Part shown: positions 35,760 to 49,440 of the stretch, piece after piece | Layout of the letters: every line of letters starts with the position of its first letter | Numbering within the stretch: position 1 is the first letter of the stretch | Assembly: GCA_013400975.1 (NCBI GenBank) | Contig: WBMZ01005360.1 | Span: 46,427 to 110,426, forward strand | Length of the DNA stretch: 64,000 bases | Direction: 5' to 3' | Source: Atrichornis clamosus | Lineage: Eukaryota; Chordata; Aves; Passeriformes; Menuridae | Program-made: the position numbers and the translations under genes | The notes under the pieces: generated by a model | Database searches by the model: none | Seen by the model: the letters and a program-made list of their open reading frames with translations, nothing else | What the model was told of the DNA's origin: nothing

Positions 35760-38046
35760 CTGCAAAAAACACATATTGGAAGAAATGTTACCAAAAAAGA
35801 AAACTGAATGCATTCAGTTCTGAGAACTTATTGCTGTGCTTCCTCATCAGCAACTAATTCCAACTAAGAGTAACTTGGAAGCTGTTTAGCTAAGTGTAGG
35901 ACAAGCATCGTGAAAAGCTCCATTAGTCAATTTAATTTCTCTGTTTGCTTGGTCAGAACCCAGTGAACACTGTGTTAAAATTACATTCCAAAGACAAGCC
36001 CTAACCAGTAGAGAACCAGCTCATTCTAGCATGTCCAAGTACCTCAGCAGATCTTCTGTCCATGGGATTAACATAAAACTTAGGAAATTAAGTTTTCAGT
36101 AAGACCATGCTACTGTTAGGGTTGTGGTCAAATAGCACTGTTTGTGAAAAGATTCAAAGGGAAAGAGCAGGTCAGGTTTTACATCTGGCAGAAAATAATA
36201 CAAAGCCAAAAAACCCCTACGTTCATGGTATGTCCAAGCCCAAATCACAAGTACTTAGCCTTAAAAAGGTCCTGCAGAAAACAAAGACCAGCTGAAATTC
36301 TGGAGCCCCAGGCCCAGCAACCCCATTCATTCTAGGTATGAAGGATGTGTCCTGGAGCCACACGTGGCAAGTGGAGCTAAAAACAGCTCTTCAAGAAGGA
36401 GGCAGGTAATAGCAGACAGACCTGCAGGAGGTGGTCTTCAAATTGAACAAGACTGGATCACTTCCAGCACCAGATTAGGCTGACTTGAAGAAGAGAGAAG
36501 GGTCATGGGAGAGTACTGCAAATACATTTGTTTCTGTGGGCAGGTAAAGGGTCTGTGTGGCCTAACTGCTGTCCTAAACAGTGCAGGAGTGAAGCCAGAA
36601 GGAGACTTCAAGCTGAAGTGAATACAAAGTTGGTCGAAGATCTGGGGAGATGAGTGAAACAGAAAGAGGATGATTCACATTGACAAGGCTGTTCTCTGCA
36701 TTGACAAACAGCAAGATTAAACAGCTTGGAAACTTGTTCCCAACAGAGGACAACTTGTACCTTTTACGCAGATAAATCAATTTAGAAAATGAAAACACTG
36801 AAAACCCATCAAGTTTAAACTGATTAGAGACAACAAGATGCAAGGCTTGCAAGAGCCCCACCAAATTAAGTGCTGCTGCCAGCAGTGGTGCTAATTCTTA
36901 CAATGTTCTCCAGCTGCCTTTCTACAAATGTGAGGAACAACAAACACCCAGTTCACAGTGAGCTGCAGGTGAGAGTGCACTTTAGTGGAAACTTCCCAAA
37001 TGCTTATGGTAGATTGAAATGAGGAGGAGTGTGCTATAGACACATGCAGCAAAATCAGAATATTATGCTGAAGATAGAAACGAGCAATTTAAGGAACTAA
37101 CAAAGCACTCAACGACCACACCAGGAAGGAGGACTTGTAATCTCAATTGAACAGAAGCAAGTTTATCTGAAGAGTCTTACTGAATTCATGTCAATGTTAT
37201 GTTTTCAGATCACTGTAAACCGTAAGCACTCTCTTTGCTTCTCCAGGAGGTTGGAGATCTTAGCAACATGGACATGTCTCCTTGTAACAAAACTAGATTA
37301 CAGAACAAATACCTTGGATATGGAGTTATGCCAAAAAAAGTTTGCTACAAGGAGTTCATACTGAAAATCTGCAGCAACATCAAACCCAGGGGTCAGAAAC
37401 ATCCTGTCTTCTCTCACCTGCAGTTCTCCAATGGTCCCAAGGGCTAAACCTAAATGACTTGAAGGTCAGAGAACCTCTGAGAAGACACCACTTTCATACC
37501 ATCTTACCCCAGACAGATTTAGAGGCACAGAGAAGCTCTTGTGGCCCTGCTGCAGGTGAGTGCCAGGCAGTTAACTAAAGTCAGCCCACACCACAGACAA
37601 CATTTGTAAATGCTCTTCTAGACACTCCCAAATGTTTCCAAGTGTACAGGTGTATCTGCAGCTATCTCAGCTTTGACAAGACAAACATCAGGTGGTTGAT
37701 GTGAACAAGTGTAATGCTGAAACCTATCTCAAGCAACACAGTCTGTGAAACCCCAAGGTGTGCAGACAATTGTTCTGACATCAGCAGAGGTCTAAAATGG
37801 GTATCAAGAGAATTCTGTTGCCTGTTCTACCACCTACTTGGTGCAACTTCTAACCACGTGGGGAAGAAAGTATAATTTTACCTTAGGTGCCATTTAGAGA
37901 TCTGAATGGATGCTAATGTTCTGCAAGGTTTATAGTGGAAAAAGCTACAAAGCATTATTACTGAGCTATACCTGTGAGTAAGCAGCTAGCAACTCCTCCC
38001 ACTGCAACTCCTAGCAATTCATTTTCTGTTTGCATGAGTTTCTATT

Positions 38047-38060
38047 AAAAAAAAAAAAAA
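38047..38060 (+). repeat. A14 homopolymer
   Basis: An uninterrupted A run in intron 3. Confidence 0.9.
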
Positions 38061-38740
38061 GAACAAAGATAAGAATAGCTATTTCATCAGATCTAAGTCT
38101 GCCCTGCTTTCAGGATTTCTCCATTTGTAGAGACTCACACAGCTGCCTGAATCCACAGCCATTATCACAGGAAAGAAAGCAGCAGCTTGCTCCAGTATGT
38201 CTCCTACCATTTAGTGGGCAGATTCTCTGCACCACTGCATTGAGAGTTAAGCCTGTTTATACAAGCTATCTGCACTGATGCAAGGGATAGAAAAGGAGCA
38301 AATTCCAAGAATAGGAAATGTCTAAGTATGTATCAGTAATTTTTTCATGCATCAGTGCAGATTTTTGCACATGCCAGACCCACCAGTTCAGATGCTATAC
38401 TAACAATTCTTTTGAAAAAGCAGAAAAGGATACGTACAGAAATGGCAGAGATGGACCCGTTCTGCTTTCCCTTCTGCCTTCACTTACAGACAAGACAAAA
38501 ATAACCTGCAAAGAGCAACCTGCTCTGATATCACTTGGTAATGACCATTATTCTTAATAAGAGTAAATATCAACACAGATGCAGCCTGCTCTGAGATTTG
38601 TCTCTTTTGAATCTCAGCCAACAGCCTCTCTCTGAAGACGAGCTCCTCAACTCTCACAAGGGAGAGGGTAATTAGGACTCCAGTTCTTGCAATTTAATTA
38701 TATCACTTGAAGAGGCAGTGTAAGAGTTTGTTATAATGAC

Positions 38741-38862
38741 TAAAAGTAAAAAAAAAAACCAAAAAACCCCAAACAGGAAATAGAATGAAAAGGAGAAAAA
38801 TAAAACAAACCACAACCCCAAAAAAACACCCAAACCTAAAAAGCCAGAAACCACCCCCAAAA
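38741..38862 (+). repeat. A/C-rich low-complexity tract
   Basis: About 120 bp of A runs broken by CC/CCCC groups with occasional G. It is similar in texture to the tracts at 21898 and 52701. Confidence 0.85.
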
Positions 38863-41800
38863 TCAGCATTCTACCAACTCAGGCCAAGCCATGCCAGCAA
38901 GGCACCAGGCTCAGGAAATAGTGGTTTGAGGATGAGGTCAGTAATATGTCCCCAGCAGCCATCCTTGGTTGCCCCCTGCCATTTGTGTTCAGAGCAATTT
39001 GAACCCACAGGTCCCTACTGCCGAAGGGACTCCTGCAGGCAGCCCTACAATCATCCAGCATTATCTCCCTGCAAAATCATCCAAAACATCAACCAGTTTT
39101 CAATACCACAAAGGACCTAATCAGCACCTGCCTATGTGGTAATAAGGTCAAACCTTAGGTGGCATAATAGCACGGCTCCTTCCACTCCCACTGGCATATT
39201 CTCCACACTCCCCCTTCCACAAAACCAAACCAAGGCTCCAAAACGTGCCTTTGCTGGAGAAGAGAAGACACACGACAGCTTGGGAAAAGGAACAATAAAA
39301 TGAGCGATCCCGGCTGACCTAACTAAGCAAGAAGTCTAAATAACAACAAAGCATGCATTGCAAAAACAGCATGCCTACTTCATCCCTTTCCATTCACGTC
39401 CCCCATTCCTCTACCAGGACATATTTCTGTCATTTGGGGTTACGATGGAGCTGGCAGGAAGCCCAACTGGAGCACTCCCTGTAAACCTCTGGAGTCCCCT
39501 GTCAGTGTCAGCATGCATGAATAATCCCATAGCACAGGCAGCCAGCTGTTACCAGGGCAGGAGCAGGGTGAGGGACTTGTGAAGGTGATCTTTGGCTCAC
39601 CACCAGTGCAGCCAGCTCCTGAAGGGGACGTGTCACAGCCGTTCCTTAGGAGTGGCACAAGAAGTTCTGCCTGTGCCGGGCTGCCCACAGGTCGGGAAGC
39701 TCATGGCCATAAGGATGGAGAAGCAGTGAGAGATACCGACGGCAGTCCCCAGTGGCAGGACAGGCAACACAGAAAAGGCTTTTGCAGCGATGTGTCACGG
39801 TAATTTGGAGAGAGAAAGAACAGAGGATAAAGCCAGACAGGAAGTACACAAAATAAGACCCAGGAGTGTTGCTGCAGTTAAATCCACATGGTTTCTAAAT
39901 CTATAAAAAGTCCAAGCTGGATGGATCCCAAGTAAGAAATGGTGTCTGGAGGTTGCAGTGCAAGACCCCCTCCTTGGGGCAAATTCAAATATTGTCCTGT
40001 TAGGTCCCAAAGGAGCATAGTAAGACCAAACATCCTTAGCATCATTCTTTTTCATGAGCACAACTAACATCTTTTGTAGCTTCCTAATTATTTCCCTTAT
40101 TATGTAATGTTGCCCATTGGCCTCTCACGAAGAAGGGAAAACAGCCCCACAACCACATCAGCCTCTAGGGAGGAAGGATCTGGAATGACTGTCAAATCCC
40201 CTCCTTGGAAATGACGAAAGTGCCATCCAAAAATGTTCACGTCTCTAGCTGCCAATGTAACAGCAGCATCTGCATGTGCTGTGTGGCCACATCACTTCAA
40301 TGCCACTGTCCTGGCATCTCCTAACACTTTGCAATACAGACTGCACCCAGCTTTCTTTTTCACCCATACCCTCAGGCACAAGAGAAGTAATTAATAAAAA
40401 TGCTGACAGAACCAATTTAAGTAACCGGGTCAGTAAATCTGCCTGCACAAAAACTATCTCGTTCCTCTATCAGCATATGATGTAACCACATGCAAACCAC
40501 AGACCTCACAATCTCTGAACAGATTTTCTCTTTTATTTGTACATCTCTCCATCTGAAACAGGGCTCAACAGTCCATGCAAATTATGCTCCAGCAGTCCCT
40601 TATATCACAGTAGTGCCTGTAGACTCTAACGCAACGGAGGCTCTGTTGTATCAGTGACTGTACGAACACTGTCACTGTCCCAACAGCTGGAAGAGACAAA
40701 ACTAAGCAGGTAAGGAGGAAGAACAGGCTCCAAGAGCAAGGCCATACGGCAAAGCAGAAACAGAGCTGCCTACAAAGCCTCCCAACACTGGAAAAGCTTT
40801 GGAAGGTACCAGTCAAAGCTGGCATCTTGTTATTAGTATTATCAGCACGCTCTCATTCTTGTATCTGTTGTTCAAGTGCTTTCATTCTTTTATGTTATAG
40901 TGAAAACCATCATACCAAGAACTCCAGTTATAACTTCAGGGAACTTCAACTGCAATCTCAGCCCAGCTATCAGAAGTGAATTATCAAATAGGGTTTCCTA
41001 GCCCAATGCACAGCATCTACAACACCCTCTGGCTACCTTCCATAGAATACCCTCTCCAAGTAACAGACTGATGAACATCCTGAGAAAGCACAGAGTTGAG
41101 ATCCTGCCAAACAACTAATTGAGCTTGTGACCCAAAAAAAGCAGCAGAAGGGGTGTTAGCAACAAAAATTTACTCAAGCCACCTAAAAATAAAAAACCAC
41201 ATTTGTACTTGCAAACCTTATCTGAAGGAGGAAGTCACTGACAGTCAGCTGCAGCTAGATGTGCTCCTACAAGGTTTTGAAATAAAAAATGCAATTCATT
41301 AACCATTCCTGAGGACAATATGGGATTTTGACTACACTCCTTGTAGTCATTGATCTCACCCTCAACAAAGACTGTGTGATCCATTTACAATACAGCAGTT
41401 TGTGTACTTTGCTGACCAAACAAAAACAGATTGAATCTAGCAAAACTCTCCTCAGATTGCAAGCATTGCCTGCCTCCCCATCACCCTCACTCCTCCCCCC
41501 CATCCCAGGACAGCAGCTGCCACAACTACTGCTGCTAACAGTATGTCACACTTGTAAGGCTCCTCATAGTCTATAATAATTCCAGACCTTTCTGTATCAC
41601 TCTCTTGAGAGATCTGAAATCACAAACAACAACAACAAAAAAAAATTAGGGAAAAAATCACTTCTCAAACCATCAGCCTGGCTTGCACTTCTCCAAAGAG
41701 CTGGGTGGTAATGGCTTACACCTACTCGAACAGAAAACCCATACTCAGCTATCAGTGCAGACAGGCACTTTGATACTCTGCTCCTGAGTGGGGTTTAAGA

Positions 41801-44680
41801 ACCTGCAGGCACCAAAATAGGAACAGGACCCAGGAGAAATGGATGCAGAAGTAATGAGCGCAGGAACCTTAAATACAAGAGCTGTCTTGGAAAACAAAGC
41901 AATGTTTTGCACCCATTCTAGGTTCCTGCTGGAAATTATCTTATAAAAGAAGTAACAATAGCAACAGGTTTCCACAGCACAGAACAAATGAGCTGCTCAA
42001 ACAGTGCGGCAGATGAAAAGCTTGAATCTTTTAAAGGATGGGGGAGCGTGAAAGCCAAAACAAAAAAATGTACTGCTGAAAAGAATTAAAAATAAGGATT
42101 AGCAGATGAACAGGATGGAGTCTCACCTGAATTTCGGGCCGGATTTTACCCCCTAGAATGCAGCAAAAATACCCCCTTCAAGGGGGGATTCCAATCACCT
42201 TGCAGGTGATTGCAGCTTTCTGCTCCAAATGCTCCTCTGGAACGTGCCAGGAATGCAAACAGAATAATCCATGTGCTGTGGAGACCCAGCACCACTTGTC
42301 ACCCAATACAAATGACTCTCTGTGCCCATTAGTCAATTAGAGAGGCCACGGATCTAGAGGAATAAGATTAAAAAGAAGTATTTTCTGAAAATTAAACCCC
42401 ATGAGATTAATTCTTACTGCAAGCAAGAGCAAGTGAAAAAAGCAGAAAGAAAACCAAGACAAAAAGGTAACACGTATCATCATATCGTCAAGCTAAAAGG
42501 ATTGAGGGAAAAAACTGTAAGCTCCAGCCCTGCAGAAAGTCAAGGAGTTATAATGAATGCTGCTTTCCATGGAAATATAAATTAGCAAGAGGCACTTGGC
42601 AGCCCACATACCTGCACAGAAATAAGGTGAACACATTCGCAAGAGCTTCCAAAGGCTTTGCAGAACGTCTAAAACCACCAAACACAAACTTTTTGCAAAG
42701 CAGTAGCTTTCCTCATCACCCAGCCTGGCACAGGGAAACACTGTCCTAACCTGGGACACAAGATGACAAATCCCGTCCTTGAGTTCACACCCATCTAAAA
42801 ACCCCAAAAAAGCAGGTTTTGAACGTGTCAGCCATGGACACATAGGTGCTGCAGCCCTGCTGCAGTATGCCTATTTTGTGACTTTTAGCTGCACTATGAG
42901 CCTGGAGAGGATGGATGCTAGGGGATGTTTTAAATGAAGTACTGGGTGCAAGAAAATGGAGGTAACTTTCTTCACATTAAATCTTAGCTCATTTACTCTT
43001 CATTTTAGTCTGAAAAGTGGCAACGTTGAAGATCTGGTTAACGAGCACTTCCAGGCAAAACCCATGGAATACTCACGTTTAGGATGAAACCAAGTCATGA
43101 GCCCGGGCTCATGCACCCAACCATTACCGTGGATTCCGTTAAATGCTCTGCATTTCTGAATTAATGCAATACACCACACCAAATGGGTTTATGTTAGCAA
43201 CTGAGAGCTTACTTAAAAAAGGATTTTTTTCAGACTGGCATAACACTTCCTGCATGGTGACTCTTACAGGAAAATAAAAGGGCTTTAATGTGAAGGAGCA
43301 TTAACCACGCAGACAGGTTACGACAGAGACAAGAGGAAGACATCGAAAATCTATGCTGTAAATGCAGTTTGCCCATATAAATGGCACTCACACAAGAACC
43401 ACGTGGTCAGTATAACTCACTTGCAAAGTGTTCCTGATGGACACCTGCCTTACCTCCCAGGGACCAGCTGCAAACGAAGCCCCTGCTACCTCCCCCAGGC
43501 TGGCACCAACACTAGGACCCATCCACTCCCGAGCTGCTGCTGCCCTTCACCTTCAAGGCTACTGTAGAAAAATGCAGAAATCCAAGACACCGCAAATCTG
43601 CTCAGATGGAAAGGGCTGCACCAGGGCAAGAGCAGCACTCCTCCTTTCTTTTCTCTCCTCTCTCTCCATTAGATCCGGTCAGTTTTATTTGCAATTTCAA
43701 AGCTTTTCAGCAGTTTTAAAATTCAGCTACAAGTAAGAAAGATGAGTAGACTTTTCTATTAAATAAATCCTACTTCTGAGCAGCTTTATAGGATGAAGGT
43801 AAAAACTAGAGAGCAAAGCGACTCTTAATGCCATCTGTACCACCAGCCTTATTTCTGAAATTTCTACCTGCTATGTCAAGGCATTAAACACATTCATCTA
43901 TGATTGTGTGTATGGGTAAAGCCTTTCTGTATCAAAGCATTAGGAAATTAGGAGTTTGGGAAGACCTCATCCAAAAGGCAAAAAACCACAGATATTACAG
44001 GAAACCCCAGAAAAGACAACTGCTCACTAGATTTGGCTCACTCGTGAAGCAGCACATTTAGCTGTGCAGCCCTGAAAGGACTGCTTTGCCAGCCAAACCA
44101 TGGCCTCACCTTTATGCTAAGTGTCATGGGACTGCTACAATAACAAGTAATTACTGGGGATGGGGACTACAAGAATGATGCACATGACACACAAGAGGGA
44201 CTAAAAGAATGACACACAAAAGCAGAAAAAGTGGGATTGAAACAAAAAAAAAAAATTAGTCAGACATTTTAACCAGATGGCATTTCCTCTTGCTAGCAGT
44301 CTGATGTGCTAAAGCCAAGCACACGCGCTATGACAGCAGATGGAAATCACACAGCTTTGTTTATGTTTGGGACCTACAGTAAAGGGAACCATGCAAGTTT
44401 GAGCAGAGAATAATTACCCAGAGCCAAAGAAATGGGTGTTTTTTTTAAAATACCAATCTGCAATTGGGCAGGAGTTATAGTCAATAAAAAACTTGAGACA
44501 ATTCAGTAACTGGAAAACCCAGGAGTGTTCCCTAAATCATATCCACAATGGAGAGAGCTACTTTCAACCTCTTCAAAGTTGCACCTGACCACAAAGAGCT
44601 TTATAACCTGTCAAACACATTTTCTTCTCTTCAACAAAGCCATTTTACTTTCTTTCCACTTCACCCAAACTAGTTACACT

Positions 44681-44710
44681 CTTCCAAGTAACACCCCTGT
44701 TACTTGGAAG
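44681..44710. repeat. Perfect 12-bp inverted repeat with 6-bp loop
   Basis: Arms cttccaagtaac (44681-44692) and gttacttggaag (44699-44710) are exact reverse complements around the loop acccct. Lies in intron 3; function unknown. Confidence 0.93.
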
Positions 44711-47042
44711 TCCTTGGCCACACCATGGTCTGTCACAAAACCTCCTCAAGAAGGCTAGAGAGTAACTCCACAGTGACTGCTCTTCAAAACCAGGCTTGGG
44801 ACATCCACAAACTGGGACTAGAGCTTTGTCTGCTTTAAAGACAAGCAACAAGAATTTTGTCTTTCACTCAAAAGGTAATTCGATCTTACTGTGTTCCCAG
44901 GCACACCACTTTTTATCTCTTACTTGTCACCATAAGGATTAGACAGGAGTTTCTATTTTTCACAAAACTCCTCTTTACTTGACCACACCAGTGCTTACCT
45001 CCAGTTGTACCACACCTCTGAAGACAGAGGTTTCTGGAGGTGATGGGGGACACAGAGGTTCTGAGCACAAACTCCAACCTGCTGTTAGAGTTAGCAGCAG
45101 ACAGTCTCTGAGATAGAAAATATGTGCTTTTTTTGCAGACACCCTGAGCTTTCACTCCCTATGACGCCCTTGAATTTTCCAAATTTCTACCAGTCTACGA
45201 CTAAAAAAATACTTCAATGAATAGCCCAACCTTCTGTTTTCTTACATGCCCATTCCAATTGCATCTGAACACCCTAAAGAGCACCCATTCATGCTGCTGC
45301 AGCATTTTTCCTTTCAAAATTCTCCAAACTCTTTATAAACATCGACTAATGAATCAGGCAATATTTACCCAGTTGCCTGGAAAACAGATACACCTTTTGT
45401 AACAGCACAAAGTAACAAGTGACTCATTAGCCTAGTCAGGAACAGAAGCTGTGACTCTCAGCTCCTACTAATAAGGTGTCTCCCCAGACTCAAGTCCCAG
45501 AACACTTGCTCCCAAGATCCATCATCTCACTGGAACACCGAAGGTTTAGCAACTTGCAACGTTGTGCTTCATCCCTGATACCATGCGTCTCACCAGGCAT
45601 GATTAATTCAATATTCTCGTCTCTCACACCACCATTCATTCAACATCAAATGCCTCCGGAAGGACTTCCTAATTAAAACACAAAAAGGCTAAAATAAAAC
45701 CTATTTCTGTCACATCACTGGTGGGTCTTTATTCACAATTGAAATACCTTTATGTTTAACTGTGTCCAGAGCCACATATGCTATCTCAGCACACAGCAGC
45801 AAACAGTGACCACTTCAATGCTGCAAGCAATTCTCGAGCTGCCCCTTCATCTCTAGGAGGTGTTGATCTGCTTGCATGAACTCACTGAAATCTCCTGAAT
45901 GAGGACCTTATCTACAGTGCCACATGCAGAGGGGTCACATGGCCCTGCCCCAGCATGGCACTCAGCACAAGTGAGCCTAATTGTACAGGAAAGGGAGGCA
46001 CATGGCATTCCCAGCCCTACACCTCCCCAGCCCAGACACTCTGGGCATCTCTGCTACCCTGCCTCAATGTGACAAACTAGGTGGCAACTGCCTCTAATCC
46101 ACACTGCCTCAGCAAGAAACCAAGTATTTCCCTACATCATGCTGAAAAACTAACTTCCCTGTCTCCCTGAGGCCACTCAATCTGGAACTGAAAGCTCAAG
46201 TCCAATCTCTGTCTCACACCACAGACCCAACACAAGCCCAGGCCAAGGAGCACGGTTTCCACATAAACCAGCATTCAGGCAGCCCACTCCAGCCCCAAAC
46301 CTGCACACTCCCCTCCACTGTACGAAATACAGAACATCCTGCTGAGGCTTAGCAATCCACACTGATCTCCGACAGTGCAGCAGAATGTTCTTGCCTTCTC
46401 CTGAAAACAAGAGGAAGGAGAATGACAAGAAACAAAAAAAGTACAGTCAATAAAGAAAAAGAAAAGGAAAAGATTGCCGTCATCGCCACAGGGAAGCAGA
46501 GGCACATAAGACAACTCTGCATGTATGCCAGCCTTGCCAATGCTTGGATCTGAAGGCAAAGAAGCCCAGTACAGCGGGATGTGAAGAGCAAAGCCAAAAT
46601 TTCCTGCTAAATATTGCTGCCAAACAAGACATTTCTTGTCAGTATTTGTAAAACAAATTGAGCCTGTGCTGTAAATATCCCTGCATCTGTGTGCTGTTTG
46701 CTTCAGCACGAAGACTTGCGAATGAGCCTCCAAGCACACTTGCAGTGGGAGAATGGCTTGAGCCACTCTGGTAGGACTCAGCTGTCCAGGCCCTACAACT
46801 GGGGCCCTCTGTGACCTGTGACAGACAGCAGCCTCTGGCATTATCACTGCACCAATGCAGGCGTCGGTGTGCAGTGACCTATACACAATTCTAAAAAAAG
46901 CAGTAAGCAAAGGAAAAAACCTTTCATTAAAAAAAAGTGTTTAAAAATTACCTCAACACTACAAGATTGATTTCAGAATGCTTCAAAAGCTTAACAAGCA
47001 AATCAACCACAAAACTTGGTTCATGCTCAAACTATTTGTTTG

Positions 47043-47057
47043 TTTTTTTTTTTTTTT
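47043..47057 (+). repeat. T15 homopolymer
   Basis: An uninterrupted T run in intron 3; one of the few long T runs on the plus strand. Confidence 0.9.
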
Positions 47058-49352
47058 ACATCCACCGAAACCTCATTTACCGCAAGCCAATCTTCCAGCT
47101 CGCCCTGCCCCATAAGGCAGGTTCACAAACTCTGCTGTGATATCCCTTTGCAGGAACAACAGAAGGGATAGAAACCCATCTCTGAAAAATGCCCAGCTAT
47201 TTTTTCCAGCTTTTTCCCAAACAAGGGACATGAAAGAAAGTGCTGCTTTACCCTCAAAGAGAGAATTACAGCTATTGCTGTGTTAGAACAGCCTGGTCAC
47301 TGCCTGCCACCCGGCAAGTGGCAATCTGATTGTAGTATGACTGGCATCAAAGAAAATTTTGGGAACCCAGTAATCTATTCCCAGGTCTCCCAACCTCTTA
47401 CAGCATGACCTTCACCAGGCTGCTTCACTGTCTGGGAAAGCTTCATTAGAAGCTTCACTGCTTCATTAGAAACAGGAAGCTTACCTTAAATATTTCCCTA
47501 TCACGGTGAGATGACAGGCACTGCAAGTACCAAGCTGCCTATGAAATGTATTAAAGTACTACCTGGAGGAGACCTGAAAATACATTTCTTGCAAGTAAAT
47601 TCCATAATAAAATTTGGTCTAGATGTCAGCATTTGGAAAAGGAGAGCATATTAGGGTTTGATGAATTTGAGTTTATTTTACAGCAAAACCAAACAATGTA
47701 TTTCCCTCCCATCACCACTACATACAAACTCAGGAGTGGAGACTGACCTGTTGAACAGAGGGCCAAAATTTTCCTGGATTTCAAACTGAAGTCTTAAATA
47801 CTGATTTTTTCCTTCTCCAACCCAGAACCAAAATAAATCCAGGAGATAGTTATTGCTTAGTTGTATTATAGCAGCATTTTGAAGGGCCAGCTGAACAGCC
47901 TCATCATTCAGAATTTGTATACAAATGCCACATACATGATAAGCAATAAGTCCCCCAACACAAGGGTAGCCTAAAACAAAAGATACATGAAGGTAGCAAC
48001 CACTCCACAGTCAGAAAAAGGGCTGATTAGAAACTGAAGCCAAGAGGCTGGTTCAGTATCCTATTTGCTAGCCCTCAATATTGACAACTAAAAATTACTT
48101 GTAGACACTTTTGTTAGAAAAGGAGACTGATTTTCATGGATTTCAGAGGTATGCCAGATCTCCTCACAGTCTGCACCTTGTCAGGGTCAATACAATTTAT
48201 CTGCTGGCTTTTCAGCAGGTGGCAAGTGGTACAGGCTTCACTGACCTCTGAGAAACAGCCCTGCTTTCTGCCAGCAGATGACTTGGAACACTATCCCCAC
48301 CAGTTGGGCAGAGATGAAAGTGTGTGTGCACTTGGATGAGCCCAGCAGAACGCAAACAGAAGGCAGAAGCAGGGGACTCCACAGGAGAGATACCCACCTG
48401 ATGTCAGGGGGAGAGCAGGGCAGGTTAACAAACACAAAACCGCATTAACTTTCATTTACCAAAGACTTATTCTGGGTCGCTGCATGACGGATGGGGTTAG
48501 TGTCAGAAGTATAACTTTAAGGGAGCCACATGATGTGCAGAGCTGACTTACATTTGTGCAGAGGGCACAATCTGTTCATACCATGGCTATCCACCCAAAC
48601 TCACAGGTAGGCAGCAAGCTCTTCCTCTGCAGCACAGGAAGGGGAACTTGCCACCTGCAGGCAAGGCTCTCAGAGCTGCAGAGGCAGAGGCACTACGATA
48701 CACAGGCTAAAACCACAAGCAGTGTATCATTGAGCTGAACCACAGCGGAGATTTTCACATCTGCAAACCAGAGAGTACACACCTGTTCATTCCTCCCCAC
48801 ACACGCAACCATCTACAAAAACAAGTTTCCCTGCCTGCACATTAAAAATTGCCAGGAACTTATACAAGCACAGAGGAAGGTCTTTGAAAGAAAGCACATT
48901 TTATTGAGAAACTCAAATGAGTGGATGCTTCAAACCCAAGCAAACAGCTTTACTGCTCACACAACATTTACTGTCAGAGGAGAATTGCACTGCCCTCCAG
49001 CTGAAGCACAAGAGGCAGGATTCCTCCTCCCCTGGCATGTGGAAGAAAAGCCAGGGCAGCCAGAGTTTTCACACTGTGCGTCCCCTATGAAAGGTGATGC
49101 TAGCTGGGGTCTTCAGGCTGAAAAACGTGCAGTCAGAGAAGTAACAACAGCCATAAGGAAAAAAATTATTCCCCTCCACTCATCCAAAGGGAAAGAGGAT
49201 GGTAAGATATAGGCTCCCTACCAAAGAAACTGCACAGAATGATGACAGTCCAGTTAAGGGCCAGAAATTTCAGAGCCATCAAAAAAGTTAAGATAGCAAT
49301 AAAAGCCAAAAGGGAAGAGAGAAAATAAGAAGGAAAAGAGCATGACACGTAC

Positions 49353-49440
49353 CCACAGTCTATCCAGCTTATAGTACCTCGTCCTTTCACCTCCTGGGCC
49401 ACACTGGACAGTAACCTGAGTGAGCTTTCAGCAGCAGTGG
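49353..49440 (-). CDS. PDIA5: PDIA5 exon 3: b-type domain
   Basis: An 88-bp exon with acceptor TTCCAG and donor gtacgt. Its first two bases (CC) complete the split codon from exon 2 (G|CC, Ala) and its last two (GG) begin the next Gly. It encodes TAAESSLRLLSSVAQEVKG then RGTISWIDC. The Cys near the end falls at residue 85 in human numbering; that position and Cys94 in exon 4 are, as I recall, a disulfide pair in the human non-catalytic domain structure. The human protein has Cys at position 81 where this one has Ser. Frame continuity and close similarity make the call secure. Confidence 0.95.

Larger units (their letters stand above)
35760..49352 (-). other. PDIA5: Intron 3 of PDIA5
   Basis: At 13.6 kb this is the largest complete intron here, phase 2. 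It contains A-runs at 38047-38060 and 44244-44255, an A/C-rich tract at 38741-38862, T15 at 47043-47057 and a perfect 12-bp hairpin at 44681-44710. The longest ORF of the window (211 codons, minus, 46275-46910) also lies here but has no recognisable domain. No exon was found. Confidence 0.9.
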
